Assembly: GCA_015852425.1 (NCBI GenBank) | Contig: JAAAIG010000071.1 | Location: forward strand, 1-64,000 | Source: Gryganskiella cystojenkinii | Lineage: Eukaryota > Mortierellomycota > Mortierellomycetes > Mortierellales > Mortierellaceae | Length of the DNA stretch: 64,000 nucleotides | Direction: 5' to 3' | Part shown: one piece after another, positions 25,601-38,952 of the stretch | Layout of the letters: each line of letters begins with the position of its first letter | How positions within the stretch are numbered: the first letter of the stretch is position 1 | Program-made: the position numbers and the translations under genes | Notes under the pieces: model-generated | Told to the model about the DNA's origin: nothing | Databases searched by the model: none | What the model saw: the letters and a program-made list of their open reading frames with translations, nothing else

Positions 25601-28600
25601 CTCTCTTATCAGGAATGTATCATCGGGGTACTCCTTCCTTTCGATGCTCATTTCTCGTCACCGAAAAAGGTATTTGCTTCATGGCATGCCACTGATGTAT
25701 ATTTTGTAGCTTTGGAGAAAGAGTTTTCGATTTGTCGATTGAAAGCCAATAGCGTTCGACAACATGCACGCGCTCGACGGCTGAATTTGAACAAACAAGG
25801 CTTTTTTTTTTTTGGTCGGAGCGTCCCTGGCTCTTGATGTTCCCCTTCATCAATTGAATCAAACAAGAAAGTAAAAAAAAAAAACTGTGTTTGTTGTTGT
25901 ACAAATGAGTTTTTGTTATAATTCAGTTTTGTGTTTGTGGCCACAAGCTTCGACCCACTCCCCGCTCTCCACTCCTTCTTCTGACCCAACTCAAGCTATC
26001 CCAAAGCCAACAAAAAAAAACGCACCTTCTCCATTGCCACACCACACCACGCCCCAGCCAACCAGAGACCAAACTAAAATAAAAGCGAAGCCGTGGTTGG
26101 TTGGATCCTTTTTCAAACTGCAGTTCGTTTGGGTTGCAGACATGAGTGAGGGCGAGGGTGGCATGACCAAAGCAAAAAGCGCATTGCCATCGATAAAAAA
26201 TAATTATAATTATAATCAACAACAACACCAACAACAATAAAACAAAGTAGAATGAAAAGTAACAAGTGTGTAGGGCAAGTATCAACCTTGCATAGCAATT
26301 TTTCCAACGCGACCGAGCCAGACAGGTCGTCCTTTGTTTGCGATCCGAGCATGACAAGGACAGAGTAGAATGACAGTGTGGTGTGGACAACATGGCTGCA
26401 CAGTGCTGGTGTGGGCGAAAAGAACCACTCTCGTGCCTGCATGTTTGTTCTCCAGGGAGAGGACTAGGTCGCGTCAATGGACGAGGGTGGGCGACGTAGT
26501 GAATGAAGTGGTAACAGGTCAGGTCGATTGTAATGTAAAGGAGGACGTCAAGGCAGTGCAGTCATTCCGATTGCTTTTTTGTGTGGATCTCAGCTCCCTG
26601 TCTCTCTGTGAGACGCACAACCGCTGCCCGTGCTCGCGCCGATTTGACGGATATGTTGTTGAGCTTGGTTGCGAATCCAGAGATTGACGGATTGACTTGA
26701 ATAAACCTTGATTGAATTGAAGATTGTTCATGAACACAAAGAACACAAGGTGTGTGCCCATCGTTCCTTTTTGGCATCGGACTTTGATAGCATTTTGCTC
26801 TGTGCCCATTGCTCCCTTTTTTGTGTCTCGTCCTTCTCTGCAAAAGAGTCTAATGAGAGTTTCGTGAGTGCGGACCGCGACTGCCCTTTTCGACTGACAC
26901 ATCAATTGTTCAAGATGGATGAGGAAAAAAGATCACAGGGGGCGATGGTCCTGTGAACAGCCAATGTGCGAGTGTGAGGAACGGAGGAAGTGGGAGTGAC
27001 AAGTTTTGAGAAAGACAGAGAAGGCACGAGCTACTCCAACCAGAGAAAGTGAGAGAGCAAAAGGCAAAGCAGCAGATTTTTTGATTAGAATGACTAACTC
27101 GAAATATGCTTATTTTTGTGTTGAATGTATTTCCTCAATTAGGACGGGGATACGGTATCGGATGCGATGTGATGGATCTGGAAATGACAGGAAAAGGAGT
27201 GGATAGCAGAACAATGCTCTCTCTTCCTCTTTTATCATTGTTCTTCTCCGTGTTGGTTCTGAGTGGGTTCGTCGAAGGTGATTCCTCTCTATTCCCGTCG
27301 GCATTCTTTTTTTTTTTTCTTTTTTTTTTTGGTTTGCTCTCTCCTCACTCTCACTCTCTTATCCACACAACTCGTTTTGTCTTATCAAATGTCTTTCTTA
27401 CGTTGAGGACATGTGCTAGGTCAGCGAGCAGATACGAGGCAGAGGAGGGAGTGGGGGTAGAAAATCCACCTAATAATTGTGTGTTGCACCAACGTCAATT
27501 GTGTCGCCATGGAATTCATCTTTGTTCTTGTTCTCACAAAGACACAGGAAGGTCGGGTCAACCCTGACTGAGCAATAAAATACAAAAAAAAAGTGTTTGT
27601 GCGAGTGCGTGTGAGTGCCCGAATTGTGCCCTGTGTGTTGGTGCGCTCGAGCAAGAAGCACAAGGGGGACAAATTGGCCAGGGCACAACACTCTTTGTTC
27701 TCTTTTTTCTCATCGCTCTCAACTTGTCACTTCTTTGTTCGCTTTTGTGTGTGCCCAGTTTGCATTATAGACTACAACTTCAATTCATTCACTCGTTTAT
27801 TCACTTTCTCGCTCTTGTCTTCTTCGTCCCTGTCTTTTTATTCTTTTGTGTCCCTGTTTGTCCCTTTTGTTCGGTGCCATTGCGCTGCTCCTTCGTTCTC
27901 CTTTTCGTCTTCTGCGCTCGACTCGACTCTGCTTCCTCTTTTCTTCCTCTTTCTACTTTTACTTGTTCTTCACTCTTTTCTCTCCTCTTTTCCCTATCCT
28001 ATCCTTCCTCCTCCTGCTTCTAACATTTTTTTTCTGTTCTTCAAAGACCTGTCCTTCTCTACATTCCCTCTCCACTCTTCCCCCTAATCGACCGTCATCT
28101 CCGAAAAAAGAGAGAAAGTAATCCAGTCTCGGAACGAGCTCCACTCGACCTCACTCGACAAAACGCCTGTTCTCACTGTGACACAGTTACACTTAAGGTC
28201 CGAGTCCCAACCTTGCACGTCGCTTGTTTTCTCTCCAGCATTTTTTGTTTTTTTTTTTATTTTCTCTCTCGCTGTCCCACTGTTTCTCCATCTGGTTTCT
28301 TTCTGTGAATGCATTTTATATTCTGTACAAAAGCTCATCGTGAACAGACCGACATAAGCCCTCGGAAAAGAAAGAGAACATCCAGCTCAGAGTATCTTTT
28401 CTTTCTTTATTCCCCGTATCCTTGTTCCACATCCAGTAAGAATAAAAAAAAGTTGGAAAGGCCAACCAACCAAAGCAACGACGGAAAAGAAAAAAAAAGA
28501 GTACAAAGAGACGGCAACAACACGAACCCAAAAGCTCCTTTGTTTCTCCTGCCACCACTTTTTATTTTCTTACTCATTCTCTTCCGTGGGTATTTCTTTC

Positions 28601-28854
28601 TCCCTTCTCTCTCGATTTCCCCTCCCCCTTTACTCTTTTCTCTTTTTCGATCACTTCCATACTCTTTTTCTTGTGTTATTCTTGCTTTACCCTGTTTGGC
28701 TTTGTATTTCCACCACTGCCCTGGCTCATATTGTCCTGACCCTTTGACTCTCTTTCTCTTCATCTTGATCTCTCACAGATCAGATACGATACCCGTTTTT
28801 TATTAGCTTTTACGTCTTCTCCCCTCATATCAATCTCTCTAACGATAATCAGAA
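22698..28854. other. 6.2-kb region without a convincing gene; likely regulatory/leader of NDT80-type gene
   Basis: No open frame here is long, domain-bearing or joinable into one. The sequence is dominated by homopolymer runs (T15 near 23630, A11 near 23705, A15 near 25117, two T9–T10 runs near 27310) and by short frames on both strands. From about 27680 to 28850 it is strongly pyrimidine-biased on the + strand, as in long fungal 5' leaders. A large upstream regulatory region or a long spliced leader of the transcription factor gene at 28855 is the simplest reading. Non-coding RNA genes cannot be excluded. Confidence 0.5.
23105..23126. repeat. Perfect 8-bp inverted repeat
   Basis: CACCACAC–TTGATT–GTGTGGTG, a tight hairpin in the 3' flank of the membrane-protein gene, about 410 bp past its stop codon. 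Confidence 0.8.
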
Positions 28855-31800
28855 ATGACCACTGCTACCTCACCCATCGTCAACCTCGGTGAGCTGGCTC
28901 GTGAACGATCGGCCTCTAGTGCCTCGAAGCAACAGCTCGAGTACCAGGACAGAGCTGAACCACGGACAGCCATGGCCGTCGATTATACCAGCAGCAGCAA
29001 CGGCAATGATCCTCGTCATCCCCCTCCTCAAACACAACACAGCTACAGCGAGGAGCACAGCAACAATGGTTACTCAGAAGAGTACTACAATAACAACCAA
29101 CAACAACAACAATACAACGGAGGAGGATACAGTCACCATGCCTCGTCTCCTCCTCCTCCCTCGACGTCCTCGGCACATTACTCCAATGGTTCTGGATCTT
29201 ATCACCAACAGCAACCCCCAGCTATCCAGACCTTGCTCATGAACGGCAGCAATGGAAATGGCAATGGCAACGGAGTCCATCCCCACAATCCACCGTTTGC
29301 ATCTCCGACCTCACCAGCGCTTTCGCCTTCGCCGCTGTCCCCAAGTAATGTTCATCCGTATCAACAACAGCAACACGACTATGACCACGCCCAGGGATAT
29401 CATCCTCACCATGCACACCATGCATCATACCCACAGGATCAACATCCTCATCCTTTGTAAGTGGCTTTATCCTTTGTCTATGTTGTTTGCAACCGTCTGA
29501 ATTGAGAGACAAAAAATATGCAGAGGGTAGAAAAGAAGAGTTTGAGAAAGATCCGTCGGTATGGTGGTTGTTTTTTTGCCCACAAAAATCGATGGTGCGC
29601 TGTGCGTTCCCAAAGAGTCTTTGTCCATCGTGGTACAGAAAGACAAGGTGCTACAGAAAAGATCAAAGAGGGGGACGGCCACGATTTTTTGTGCCTGTGT
29701 GTGGTGTGTGTGCGTGTGTTTGTGTGCGTGCGTTTGTGTGGGCTCGTGTTCATATCTTGACTTTTGGTGCAACCAACAATGGCCCCAAGGGAAAAAAGCA
29801 AGTGTCACGACACAGCTTCATGTCAGTGTTTCTCACATCGATACTCCCGCTTTCCGTCTCTTTTCCCTCTCCCGTCTTCTTTCCCTTCTCTCTCACACAC
29901 ACATAACACACGCATACCCTCCCACTGCTTTCCTTCCGCTTGTTTGAAATCTTCGCGAATTCAAAGGAGTCCTACCGCGGACGGGAATGGACACCATTTT
30001 TATCCTTATCCGGTCCCGGGCAACAGCGCGAGTGGCCATGATAACCACCACAACAATGCGAGCAACAATGGATCCTACTCCTCGTCTGCATCTTCGACCC
30101 ACTATCCAAGGTAAGGTTGCGATCGACGAGATTATGAGCTTTATTATTTCGTTTCCTTTTTTCTTTCCTTGATGCTGTGAGCATTCACAATTGTTCCTAA
30201 GCGAAGGGTTGGCACGCGGGAACAGTAAGAGTTTAAAAAAAGGGTACCAAAGGAACACTACTTGCTTATGGTGTTGAACAAGAGACGATACGTGGACACG
30301 ACCGCAGCCGTGTTCTTGGATAGAGCACTGAGTGGGAAGTAGGGGAGCGGATTATGATTTTTTTTTAACTGGTGAAAGGAGCTCGGCGGCTATGGACGCG
30401 TGAGCGAGAATGGATGTGAACTTGGGAGGAGGCGACGGGGAGCGAAAAATTAAACTTCAAATGGTCTACCTTTCTCCCGCCTCAACCCGGCTTCTTTTTG
30501 CTTCCTCACTCTCAGTGTTCCCGCCTGCGAACCCAGATAGCAGAAGCTCACGTTCACCGAAATGACACCCCTACTCATTCTAACATCCCTCTTCCTTTCC
30601 ACTCTTCACCTAGGAACCATTCCTTCAGCAATCACCATGGAAGCATCGACGAGCACGAACCTGAGAGCCCTGGCGGTTTTGGTCCCGGCATGGGCATGGG
30701 TCCTGATGGCGTACCTTTGTCCAACAGTCATGGTGGTTACTCTTCCTCAGCCCCCTCGTCGTCTGTGCAGCGTGCCAAGAGACGATCTGAAGTCTTTGCG
30801 ACGAACGAGAGCCCATTCTTTTACCCTGCGCAACAAAACTATACGTTGTTGAGCATGGATCAATCCACGAGGTAAGTGAGAAGAAGAGGAGGCGATCCAT
30901 GGTAGTGTGGTAGTGTTTGTCTATAAAAGGCTCGGTCTCTTAATGAATGAGTTCTTTGTGCAACTGTTTCCATTTAGTTATTCGCTCAAGATTGCGGCAA
31001 AAATCGACCGTGGATTCTTCCTGGCGTCGAACGACTGGACCTGTTACCGCCGCAACTACTTCCAATTGAGCGCATCTTTCTCGATCCAGGGGCTCGATAG
31101 CTCCATCCAGCCCGAACTGCCGTGTTTGCTCGACAGGGGCGGAGAACTCGTGCGTGTGCATCGGTTCTCGATCTGTATCGGTGCTCAGATCCAAAACGGG
31201 GAAAAGACTATCGAGTTGGTTCAGCACACGCCCAAGCGTGACAAGGGTCCCCAAATCACGCCTCGGCCCACGCCTGTTAGTCCTGGAGGCGATTTGAACT
31301 CAAACTCTTCAGAGATGAATCCGAACGTGATCACATTCGAGCGTGTCCAGTTCAAGACTGCGACCGCTAACAACGGCAAGCGGAGAGCCGCTCAGCAATA
31401 CTACCAGGTTCATGTTGATTTGTATGCCGATACGGACATGGGTGAATCGGTTCTTGTTGCGACATCGATCTCTGCTCCCTTGGTGGTTCGAGGACGATCC
31501 CCCGGTCATTATGTCGACAGTGAGGAGACTTGTCCTGCGACCTCTCCCTCGACCCCTGGCCCCCAACGGCAGCAGCCCCTCGATGGCCGTTATTCCGGTT
31601 ATAGGAACGACAGCATTAGCAGCGTCGTATCGGGCGAGTATCCCTACTATTCTGGCTATCCATATGGCTCTTCATACCAATACCCTTCCCTCGCTTCCTC
31701 TGCCTCTCATATGGCAGCCCAGCAGTCTCACGAGGGTGGTGCGGGCTACTACAACCGCCAAGATGAAGATTCATACCCAACGAGTCCACTCTCTCCTACG

Positions 31801-32583
31801 GCAGGTCCCCATAGCGGTTCTCATGCTGGTATGGAAACTCCACAACATCCGTTGCACGGGCATCCTTACATGACCCCGCTGGTTCAGCACGGATTCTCGC
31901 CCGAGTCTGTCTCTCCGGATACCTACAGTCCTTCTGGCTTTATTCCCTCCGGAGCCGAATCTCCCTCTGCTGGTTTCAACAGGGAGGCTCATGCTCAGGG
32001 ACATGGTGGTCAAGGAGGTGATCAGTATGGATATCCCTTGTCATCTTACCAACAATATCAACAGCAGCACGGTCATCATCACCAGCCCCAAAGCCCGTAT
32101 GGTGGTCAATATTCTGGACATCATCACGACCATCGGGACTCGCATGATCAGCAGGATCATGAGACTCAACTCGCTGGTCTTCGAATCCATTCGCCCGTGA
32201 GTCCCGGCAACGGCCACAGCGGCAGCAGCAGTGCAGGTCCTTCGACACCTCGTCGCCAATCGTTCAGTTCATCTTTACCCATGCGGAAGAATGACCACCG
32301 AGGATCGATTGGAGGTGCGCCTTCGGGTGGTGCGGTGTCGACACGGAAAGCTCGCTCCATCTCCATGTCCGGTATCAGCAAACGACCCCAAAGCAAGACG
32401 AGACCTTCTAGGACTGTGCCAGCGACGCCGACGCGTGAGAGCAGCAACAACAATATGGGGGGCAGCTTGAGCAGTGGTGGAATCAACAACAACGTCAACA
32501 ATAATAATAGTAGTAGTATGAAGGGACTCGGGATCACGAAGGATCGGATCCCAGAATCACCTATGGAGGAGCAGATGTCATAA
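28855..32583 (+). CDS. NDT80/PhoG-type (XprG/Vib-1-like) transcription factor
   Basis: Four exons, 28855–29456, 29967–30110, 30614–30871 and 30978–32583, all joined at phase 2, give 869 aa. Residues 1 to about 310 are Gln/Ser/Asn/His-rich. Residues about 312–506 form an NDT80/PhoG DNA-binding domain: FFYPAQQNYTLLSMDQSTR, KIAAKIDRGFFLASNDWTCY, RRNYFQLSASFSIQG, and the family's closing motif VVRGRSPGHY. The remainder is disordered (Pro/Gln/Ser/His-rich), with a basic patch near the end. Relatives regulate meiosis, nutrient-stress proteases or heterokaryon incompatibility; which applies here is unknown. The large introns 1 (510 bp) and 2 (503 bp) and the gene-poor upstream region suggest complex regulation. 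Confidence 0.93.
29691..29740 (+). repeat. GT-rich tract inside intron 1
   Basis: A purine-free run of GTGTGT/GCGTGT type in intron 1 of the NDT80-type gene. It could bias splice choice or form Z-DNA; only the composition is observed. Confidence 0.7.
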
Positions 32584-32935
32584 CGATACCTTTTCTTTTG
32601 TATTCCAAACAAGTTTTTCACCGTCCGTTTGTTCGTTTGCTATTCTTGCATATTTTTTGCATTGCTGTCTTCGAAAAAGTTTGTAAAAAAAATCAGCTGT
32701 AAAAAAACGAATAAAACTATTTAAGTCACGTGGCGAATTTATTCTCGGTTGTTTTAGTTCACACAAAAGGTGCAGATTCAAATCTCTCTTCCCAAACGCT
32801 CAATTCGCTGAACCATCTCCTCGTCGCTTGTTGCTCTGTCGCTCGGACCTCGACCCCAGGAATCATACCAAGGACAGGACACTGCAGACTGGAGCAAAAC
32901 CTATCGGAAGAGTAGACAAGACCCCTTAGGCCGAG

Positions 32936-35900
32936 ATGGATCAGGACAATCTTGCACCTGGTAAAAAAAAGGAGCCGACTCCCTGAATGGTATCTTTTTA
33001 TATTTTTCCATTCGCTGATCTACTTTTTTCTGCACTCTCGGCGTCGACATGGCATTTGAAAGCAGACAATGGATCTGACCAGCGCATCGAATCCAGGGCA
33101 GCGAAACTGAGCCTTGACGGTGGTTCGAGTGTATACCCCTTTGAGGATGTCACCACGCTCCTCGATACTGCCACGAAAGGTACAAAAAGGAGAGAAGGAG
33201 ACCAATTACTGTTCACCGCTTGCTGTCATTTCCGAAAGATAGGTCTATGGTTATGCAGGGATAAATAGGCTTTAACTCACTGAAAGATCATTTCATGCTA
33301 CACGGTGGATGATAGGTCTGAAAGTTGGTCAGTTGGTCCAGGTCCCGACCTTCAGTCTCTTTGACGCCATGTGTGCTATTGTGGTGAGGACTGATGTCTG
33401 CAATGGGAACAATAAGAAGGGTCTACCAACGGAAGATCAAAGACATAATCGCATACTTAACGTTACTGTCGCCACACCTGATAGATCATGGACCCCAAAA
33501 TGGATACAGGCATGATCCTCGACGATGACGAGACTCCGTCTCTGTACAATGTCAACCGCCTAATCGACCCTAAAGAGTTTATCTGGATCTTTGACAACAT
33601 TCTCATTGGCGAGGTATACTGGATGTTTCCTTTGGTTTCTATATGCAGTATGTCTCTGCTTTATGGACAGAGAGATGTATCCTTGAATCTGACATTGACG
33701 CTGTTTTCTCTTTGGTGAATTGCTAGATGACTTGGCTTTCAGGACATGCGCTTTCTCAAACCTTGCTCACGAGCTGTTACGTTCTGAGACTTATGGAGGT
33801 CGAACTGGAAGCTGAAATGGAAAAGGAGTCTTTACATCCATCCTTGCATAAGGATCCAAAAAGCAACCCGCCTCCACCGCAGTTTTCCGGACTTGTGTTA
33901 AAGTCATGTGTATTGGCGATTGTCAAGAGCTGCGCTTTGATCTGGACCGAGATGAGAAAGGCTCAGGTTTATGAAGAAGAAGACTTTATGACAAACAAAT
34001 TCGGAGCATCCTTCTACGACAACTTCCCTGCGGCCGCATTGATCTCCATGTTGGATCGGGCAGAGGTCTGGATGGAAGATATGGGCACTCGCTGGATTCA
34101 TGCGTACTATGAAGACGACGAGGCAGCCAGCGTTGTGGCAGGCGTCATGTCCAGACTCAACTTCTCTAGGGTAAGTCGCATCACTTTCGGTGACCAGGAG
34201 TTAATTATCCGTTTATAGCAACACAGCTCGTTAACGTAAATATCATTCTCTCTCTGCGGAACGTGACTTCATAGTTGTCGTTTATGGCATTTTTCCAAGT
34301 TGTTGCGCCAAAATGCACCATGTTCCCTCAGGCATTGAACCCTCTTAAGGCCATGAAGGACCAGGTCCCCACTCTAAGATCCACCGGTGAGCTAGGAATC
34401 AAGGTCGAAGGCGCCTTTGATCACACGATCCATCGCAAGCTTGCCACCAACACACCACCTCGAGCCATCGCTTTACTCACATTGACAGAGGTACTTTGAT
34501 ACTCGACGTTTCATTTTTCTTCTTATACTGAGGTGGTCTTGGCTACTTAAGCGCTACGATCATTCCTAATTTTCCTATTTCGCGTTAGACATTTGATCAA
34601 TTGGAAGAGATGTGCAAGGACCTTGTTTTCATTGGTCAAGCGCTCCCTTTCCCGGATTCAACGAACCTAGTGGTAAGTGCCAGAGCCAGAGAGCCGAATT
34701 TATTAACTGTAGGAATGTCTCTGAGTGATTTATTAAATCAATTTTTGCATCATGAATCCTTAGAACTTCTTTATTCAATTTGGTCGTAAAAAACCAGCGC
34801 CAGGAGCGTTTGCTAGGTCTATAGTCCAAACAGTCCTCTATGATGAACGGATTATCATGGGAACGCGAGCAGTGCACCATGTCGTCCGGGATCACATTCA
34901 AGAGATTATGAACCCTCCGTCCTGGATCTTTGACAATTTTGAGTTTTTTCAGGCCAAGCTGGACGCTGCGGGACCGACATCGACTCCGACCCCAGCCTCA
35001 GTCGCCTCAGGGCTGGATTCTATTCCGGAATTGGCAGAGGACGACGATGAGCACAGCGACTTGGCCCCGCTAAAGAGGCAGATCCAGGCCCAATTGGTCA
35101 TGTTTGTAGAAAAAGCTACCAAACCCTTTGTGGACACGCTACAGATCGCGGGCCAGAATACTTCTCGGCAACGACGGAACTTACGGAAGATTGTGCTTCT
35201 ATGGGAAACCCTTCAGGCAGAAGCCGAGGTTTTTGACGAGGAGGTTCATTTGGTAATGGATGAAATACATCGGCTGGAACTTGGAAACGAGAATCCTGAC
35301 GACGAGGGCGACCGACAAGAAAGAATGAAGCGCTACTACTTCGTTTCATGGACGTATCAAATGAAGCTCTGGGTGATGGAGTGGATGCTGATGCTGGGAT
35401 CCGAATTGGAGCTTTATGCATTGTTTGAATACCCCATGATCTACTGGTAACCTTCGTGTAGTTTTTGTTGCTTTTGATGGGGAGCAATGTTCAATGTTTG
35501 AAGTCTCATTCATTCCTTCTTTGTATCCTCAGCTTTCTTGATAGTATCCTGGAATCACATGCCCAGCATGCCCGTCGTATTCGATACGTCTTGGGAGCGG
35601 ATGCCCAAGAAGACAAGGAGCGCCAGGAGATTATCGCTCGCGCTTTGAAGAGAAAGCTGAAGAACAAGAAGAAAAAGAAAAAGAAAAAGACGTCAACAGC
35701 ACTAGACGCTGCAGATCCGGAAGACGAACAAGAAGGTGAAGGCGAGGGCGACGCAAATGAAGAGGAGTCAATATCAGCAGCCACCACCTCTCTGGCATCG
35801 ACAACGTCAAAATCGCTGAGAACGAACTCCGACGTGCAGGAGGTTGCCAGCAGTATTGCGGCTTTGTCAACATCATCATCTCCACACTCTCTAAAGCCGT

Positions 35901-36795
35901 CGATTGAAGTGGTCGAGATTTTGACACTTATTCGTCTGAATCTTACACGTGGTGTATCCCACATTTTGTCCGCATTAATCAAGGTCGGCCATCTGACTCT
36001 TCAACCTCCTCACGTGAAGAGCCATGGGCTGAATGATCTGAGAACTTTGTTCGACCATCGATTCAAAGCGTTCAGGGAGCTCGCTTCACCAGAAATACTC
36101 ACCTTTGAGGGGTTTGAGAACAGATCGCGCTGCGATGGATTCGATGTAAGTGATGAAAGAAAATCATTCTTTCAGCCTTGGAACATTGAGCAGTAACCTC
36201 CAGTCTCTGGTGTAATCTGACTAATGACTTAAATGTATGAATAGGCCTCCGATTTGTTGATACATGCCTTGGAACGGTTCAACGAGGCATCCACTTTGCT
36301 GGATCAACTTCAAGGACTTTCAGCTTCTGATGCTCGAGTTGAGCTATGCGAAGAGGAGTGGCGCAAGGTATTCCATCAGAAGATCCTTTATACCATCACG
36401 TGTTTTACTTGAGTGGCTCTGACAACCACTTTAATACCTTTTCCCCCTCCCCCCTTTTCTATATCGAGCAGGACATCAAGAGTATGCTGAAACTATGCAT
36501 TGCCTCCAAGATCTCGGTGGCATCTCTTCAAAAGGATGGCAGGATCTTGGAACTTCGAGCGTTTGCTTTGGAGGATCAGCGGAGGATAGCCGCCATAGCC
36601 CTTCAAAACGCTGTCGCTGCCAAGAGTAAAAATAAGAAAGCGGTCTTCAGCACCCCCAAGGACAAGTTGCTGGAGCAGAAGCTGAAACAGGAAATCCCAC
36701 GCTCAGGGATTAGTTCGTATAAGGCGCCAGCACGGAGGACACAATTAGAGTGGAAGTACCACCCATGGTGGCCTGTCATTTCCCTTTCGCCATAG
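32936..36795 (+). CDS. NAA35: N-alpha-acetyltransferase 35, NatC auxiliary subunit (Mak10)
   Basis: Ribosome-associated NatC complex subunit (co-translational N-terminal acetylation of Met-hydrophobic starts). Eleven exons: 32936–32960, 33066–33179, 33316–33383, 33485–33613, 33727–34170, 34275–34490, 34589–34672, 34764–35446, 35533–36145, 36245–36367 and 36472–36795, about 940 aa with every phase matching. Signature: GQLVQVPTFSLFDAMCAIV joined to IMDPKMDTGM, then MTWLSGHALSQTLLTSCYV. The middle has FGRKKPAPGAFARSIVQTV and RAVHHVVRDHIQEIM. It is longer than the animal protein, partly because of a highly charged insert near 35640–35780 (Lys-rich, then Asp/Glu-rich). The short first exon (MDQDNLAP…) is supported by frame and a good donor. 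Confidence 0.94.
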
Positions 36796-37241
36796 TTCCT
36801 TGTAGATTTAGACTAAGAACCGGCTTGCCCATATGTATTGTTTATGTTCTCGTCTGTTTTTATGATCGATGGCGATGACGAGAGAAAAGAGCCCGTATCC
36901 GGTTAATTATACAGAGCCCGAGTGACCACTTCTTCGAACGGTATGGAATCTCAAAAGGGTAAAGCGCACTTGGGAGAGGAAAACGATAGAACACAGCCTT
37001 TTGCGGCTTTTTTTTTTGAGGAGCGGCGACGCGCTTGCAGACGTGGCAGGTCCGGGCGCAAATTTTTCACGACTAACTGCCGTCCTTAGTCGAGGGCGAA
37101 GTTCGACTGTCGAGGATGGTTCCGCGCCTTTGCCTTTGTGCCTTTTTGTCGCCTCTTTTGTTGCTTTCCTCACCGTCGGTGCCACGACTCTCAGCTCCCA
37201 TTCACCACTCTCACTCTTTGCTAAAAGCACCTTGCTAATAC

Positions 37242-38506
37242 ATGAACATGAAGCTGCCAGACGCTCCTTGTGTCCAACAGTTCCGCTCATCTACTGACGG
37301 CAGAATTGCTGCCATCGAGACGCAAATTGATGCTGCAACAGGATCACATTTTATATTATGGCGACATATCCAAAGATGCTTCAATGAAGTCTATCGTGTT
37401 CGAGCAGGAGATGTGGATGTCAACTTCTTGATGGACAACTGCTTTGAAGAGTAAGTATTGGACTGGACAACAGCGCTTTATCAAGTGTATCAGAGACGGT
37501 GTTGACAGAGCGCAGCTTATTTTATTTTCGTGCAGACTAGTGCCTCTCCGCGTAAGATACTACCCAGATTCGATTTTGGATATTGTGCTGAAGGAGGAGC
37601 CAGTTCATGCCGCACAGGAGGTAGGTTTCTCTTGATGAGAGCAGTGAATTCATTCTTACAATGCACACCTGATAGGCGCCATCTTTTAACGTATGGTAAC
37701 TCTTGTTCCATCTGGCTCAGATACCAGTACTGAAAAGTCCTTTTCCAGTCCACCCACGCGTTACCGGCAATGACAATGTGTACTACGGCTCTAAGATCAG
37801 CCTGCGTCATATGGCAACTGGGCGCTATTTGAATTCATCCAACAGTCCATACCAATCTGGTTCAGGGCAGTGTGTGGTGTATGCTGCCCATACTCGAGAG
37901 CCTGAACACGAGAGTTGGTGGCAAGTGATTGCCTCGCATGGCCATGGCGACGATCAAAATGTTCTTCATGGACAAAAAGTCAAATATGGCTGTCGTGTGC
38001 GCGTGTTCCATCTCGCTCATCTCCGTTGGCTCCATAGTCATTACCAGAAGTCACCGAGCTCAGGCCAACAGGAGGTGTCTACTTTGGGCGGAGACAATAG
38101 CACTGATGCTAATGATAATTGGATCGTCGAGAATACTGCTGATGGTGGAGGCGAGTACTGGCAGACTGGTGATGTCTCCCTCCTCCGTCATGAGGCTACG
38201 GGCAAGTACCTCCATTCCCATGACATTTCCTTTGGCAAAGACAAGGAGGTCACAGGCTTTGGTCTTCGCGGCGATCGGAACAATAGATGGTGTACCAGTC
38301 TTCTAGTCTACCGTAGAACTGCCACTGTCACTACTTTCAACCTAGCGCTTCATTGTTTTCTGCTGCCCACCACTCTCAGCTACAAGGTTCTGTCAGTCTA
38401 CCACAACGATCACCATACGAATGATTACACATTTTTTTTCTTCGCACAAACCATCCTCACTTGTAATCGCACGCACTTTGTAACTGTCATACTCTTCGTG
38501 CTCTGA
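37242..38506 (+). CDS. MIR-domain protein
   Basis: Exons 37242–37450, 37536–37620 and 37721–38506 give about 359 aa if the last frame is read to its stop. The middle has MIR-type beta-trefoil repeats like those of protein O-mannosyltransferases and SDF2: YYGSKISLRHMATGRYLNSS, HGQKVKYGCRVRVFHLAHLR and VSLLRHEATGKYLHSHD. No signal peptide or transmembrane span is seen at the start, so this is neither a PMT enzyme nor a classical SDF2. The N-terminal segment (FILWRHIQRCFNEVYRVRAG) is unassigned. The C-terminus is uncertain. After GDRNNRW the sequence loses MIR character, and a candidate intron (gtgtac at about 38289 to ctctcag at about 38380) would alter the tail. The 37.0-kb spacer before it holds no gene. 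Confidence 0.72.
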
Positions 38507-38952
38507 CCGAAATCGATTTTCCTTTACTCTTTTTTGTCTTTTGGTCGTTTTCTGGGTGCCGGCTGACCACTATGCCCCTGTAATCACCGCTCTGAGCGTG
38601 AAGGGTAATTCTCTTCAGCAACAGCTTTTGGCAACAGGAGACAAACTGAGATATTCAAGATTTCCTCTTTTCTATGAAGACGGTAGAGAGCATTCGTTAT
38701 TGCTAGATGTTCACTGCGGTATATCGCTGTAAATTTCTGGCGTTACAACGTGCTCGTTAGCAAGGGGTTGGTTGTTATCACATTGCGCTCATGTCTCTGT
38801 GCTTTAAAGTTGATTGAATTCGTGGCCCTTTGTCAGACAGCGTCGGATGTGGATCCAGCACCATGCAGAGTCCCGCTTCAACGAGGGATTTTGTTGGCAT
38901 GCCTGACAAAGCAGTGCTGATATTTTCCATTTCCACATCCTCATTATCGCCC

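Noticed and set aside
25923..26477. 184-codon minus-strand frame in the long spacer
   Set aside because: Repetitive Phe/Leu/Ile and Trp/Gly runs from low-complexity DNA, no family resemblance, no supporting splice sites.
27593..28087. 164-codon + strand Phe/Ser/Leu-rich frame resembling a membrane protein
   Set aside because: The hydrophobic look follows automatically from pyrimidine-rich DNA; three frames are open over the same stretch.
29691..29740. Telomere-like or CRISPR-like repeat
   Set aside because: Irregular GT/GC mix within an intron, with no constant unit or spacers.
30978..31510. Velvet (VeA/VelB) domain
   Set aside because: On first look the regulator resembled velvet proteins, but IDRGFF…NDWTCYRRNYFQ and VVRGRSPGHY are NDT80/PhoG signatures.
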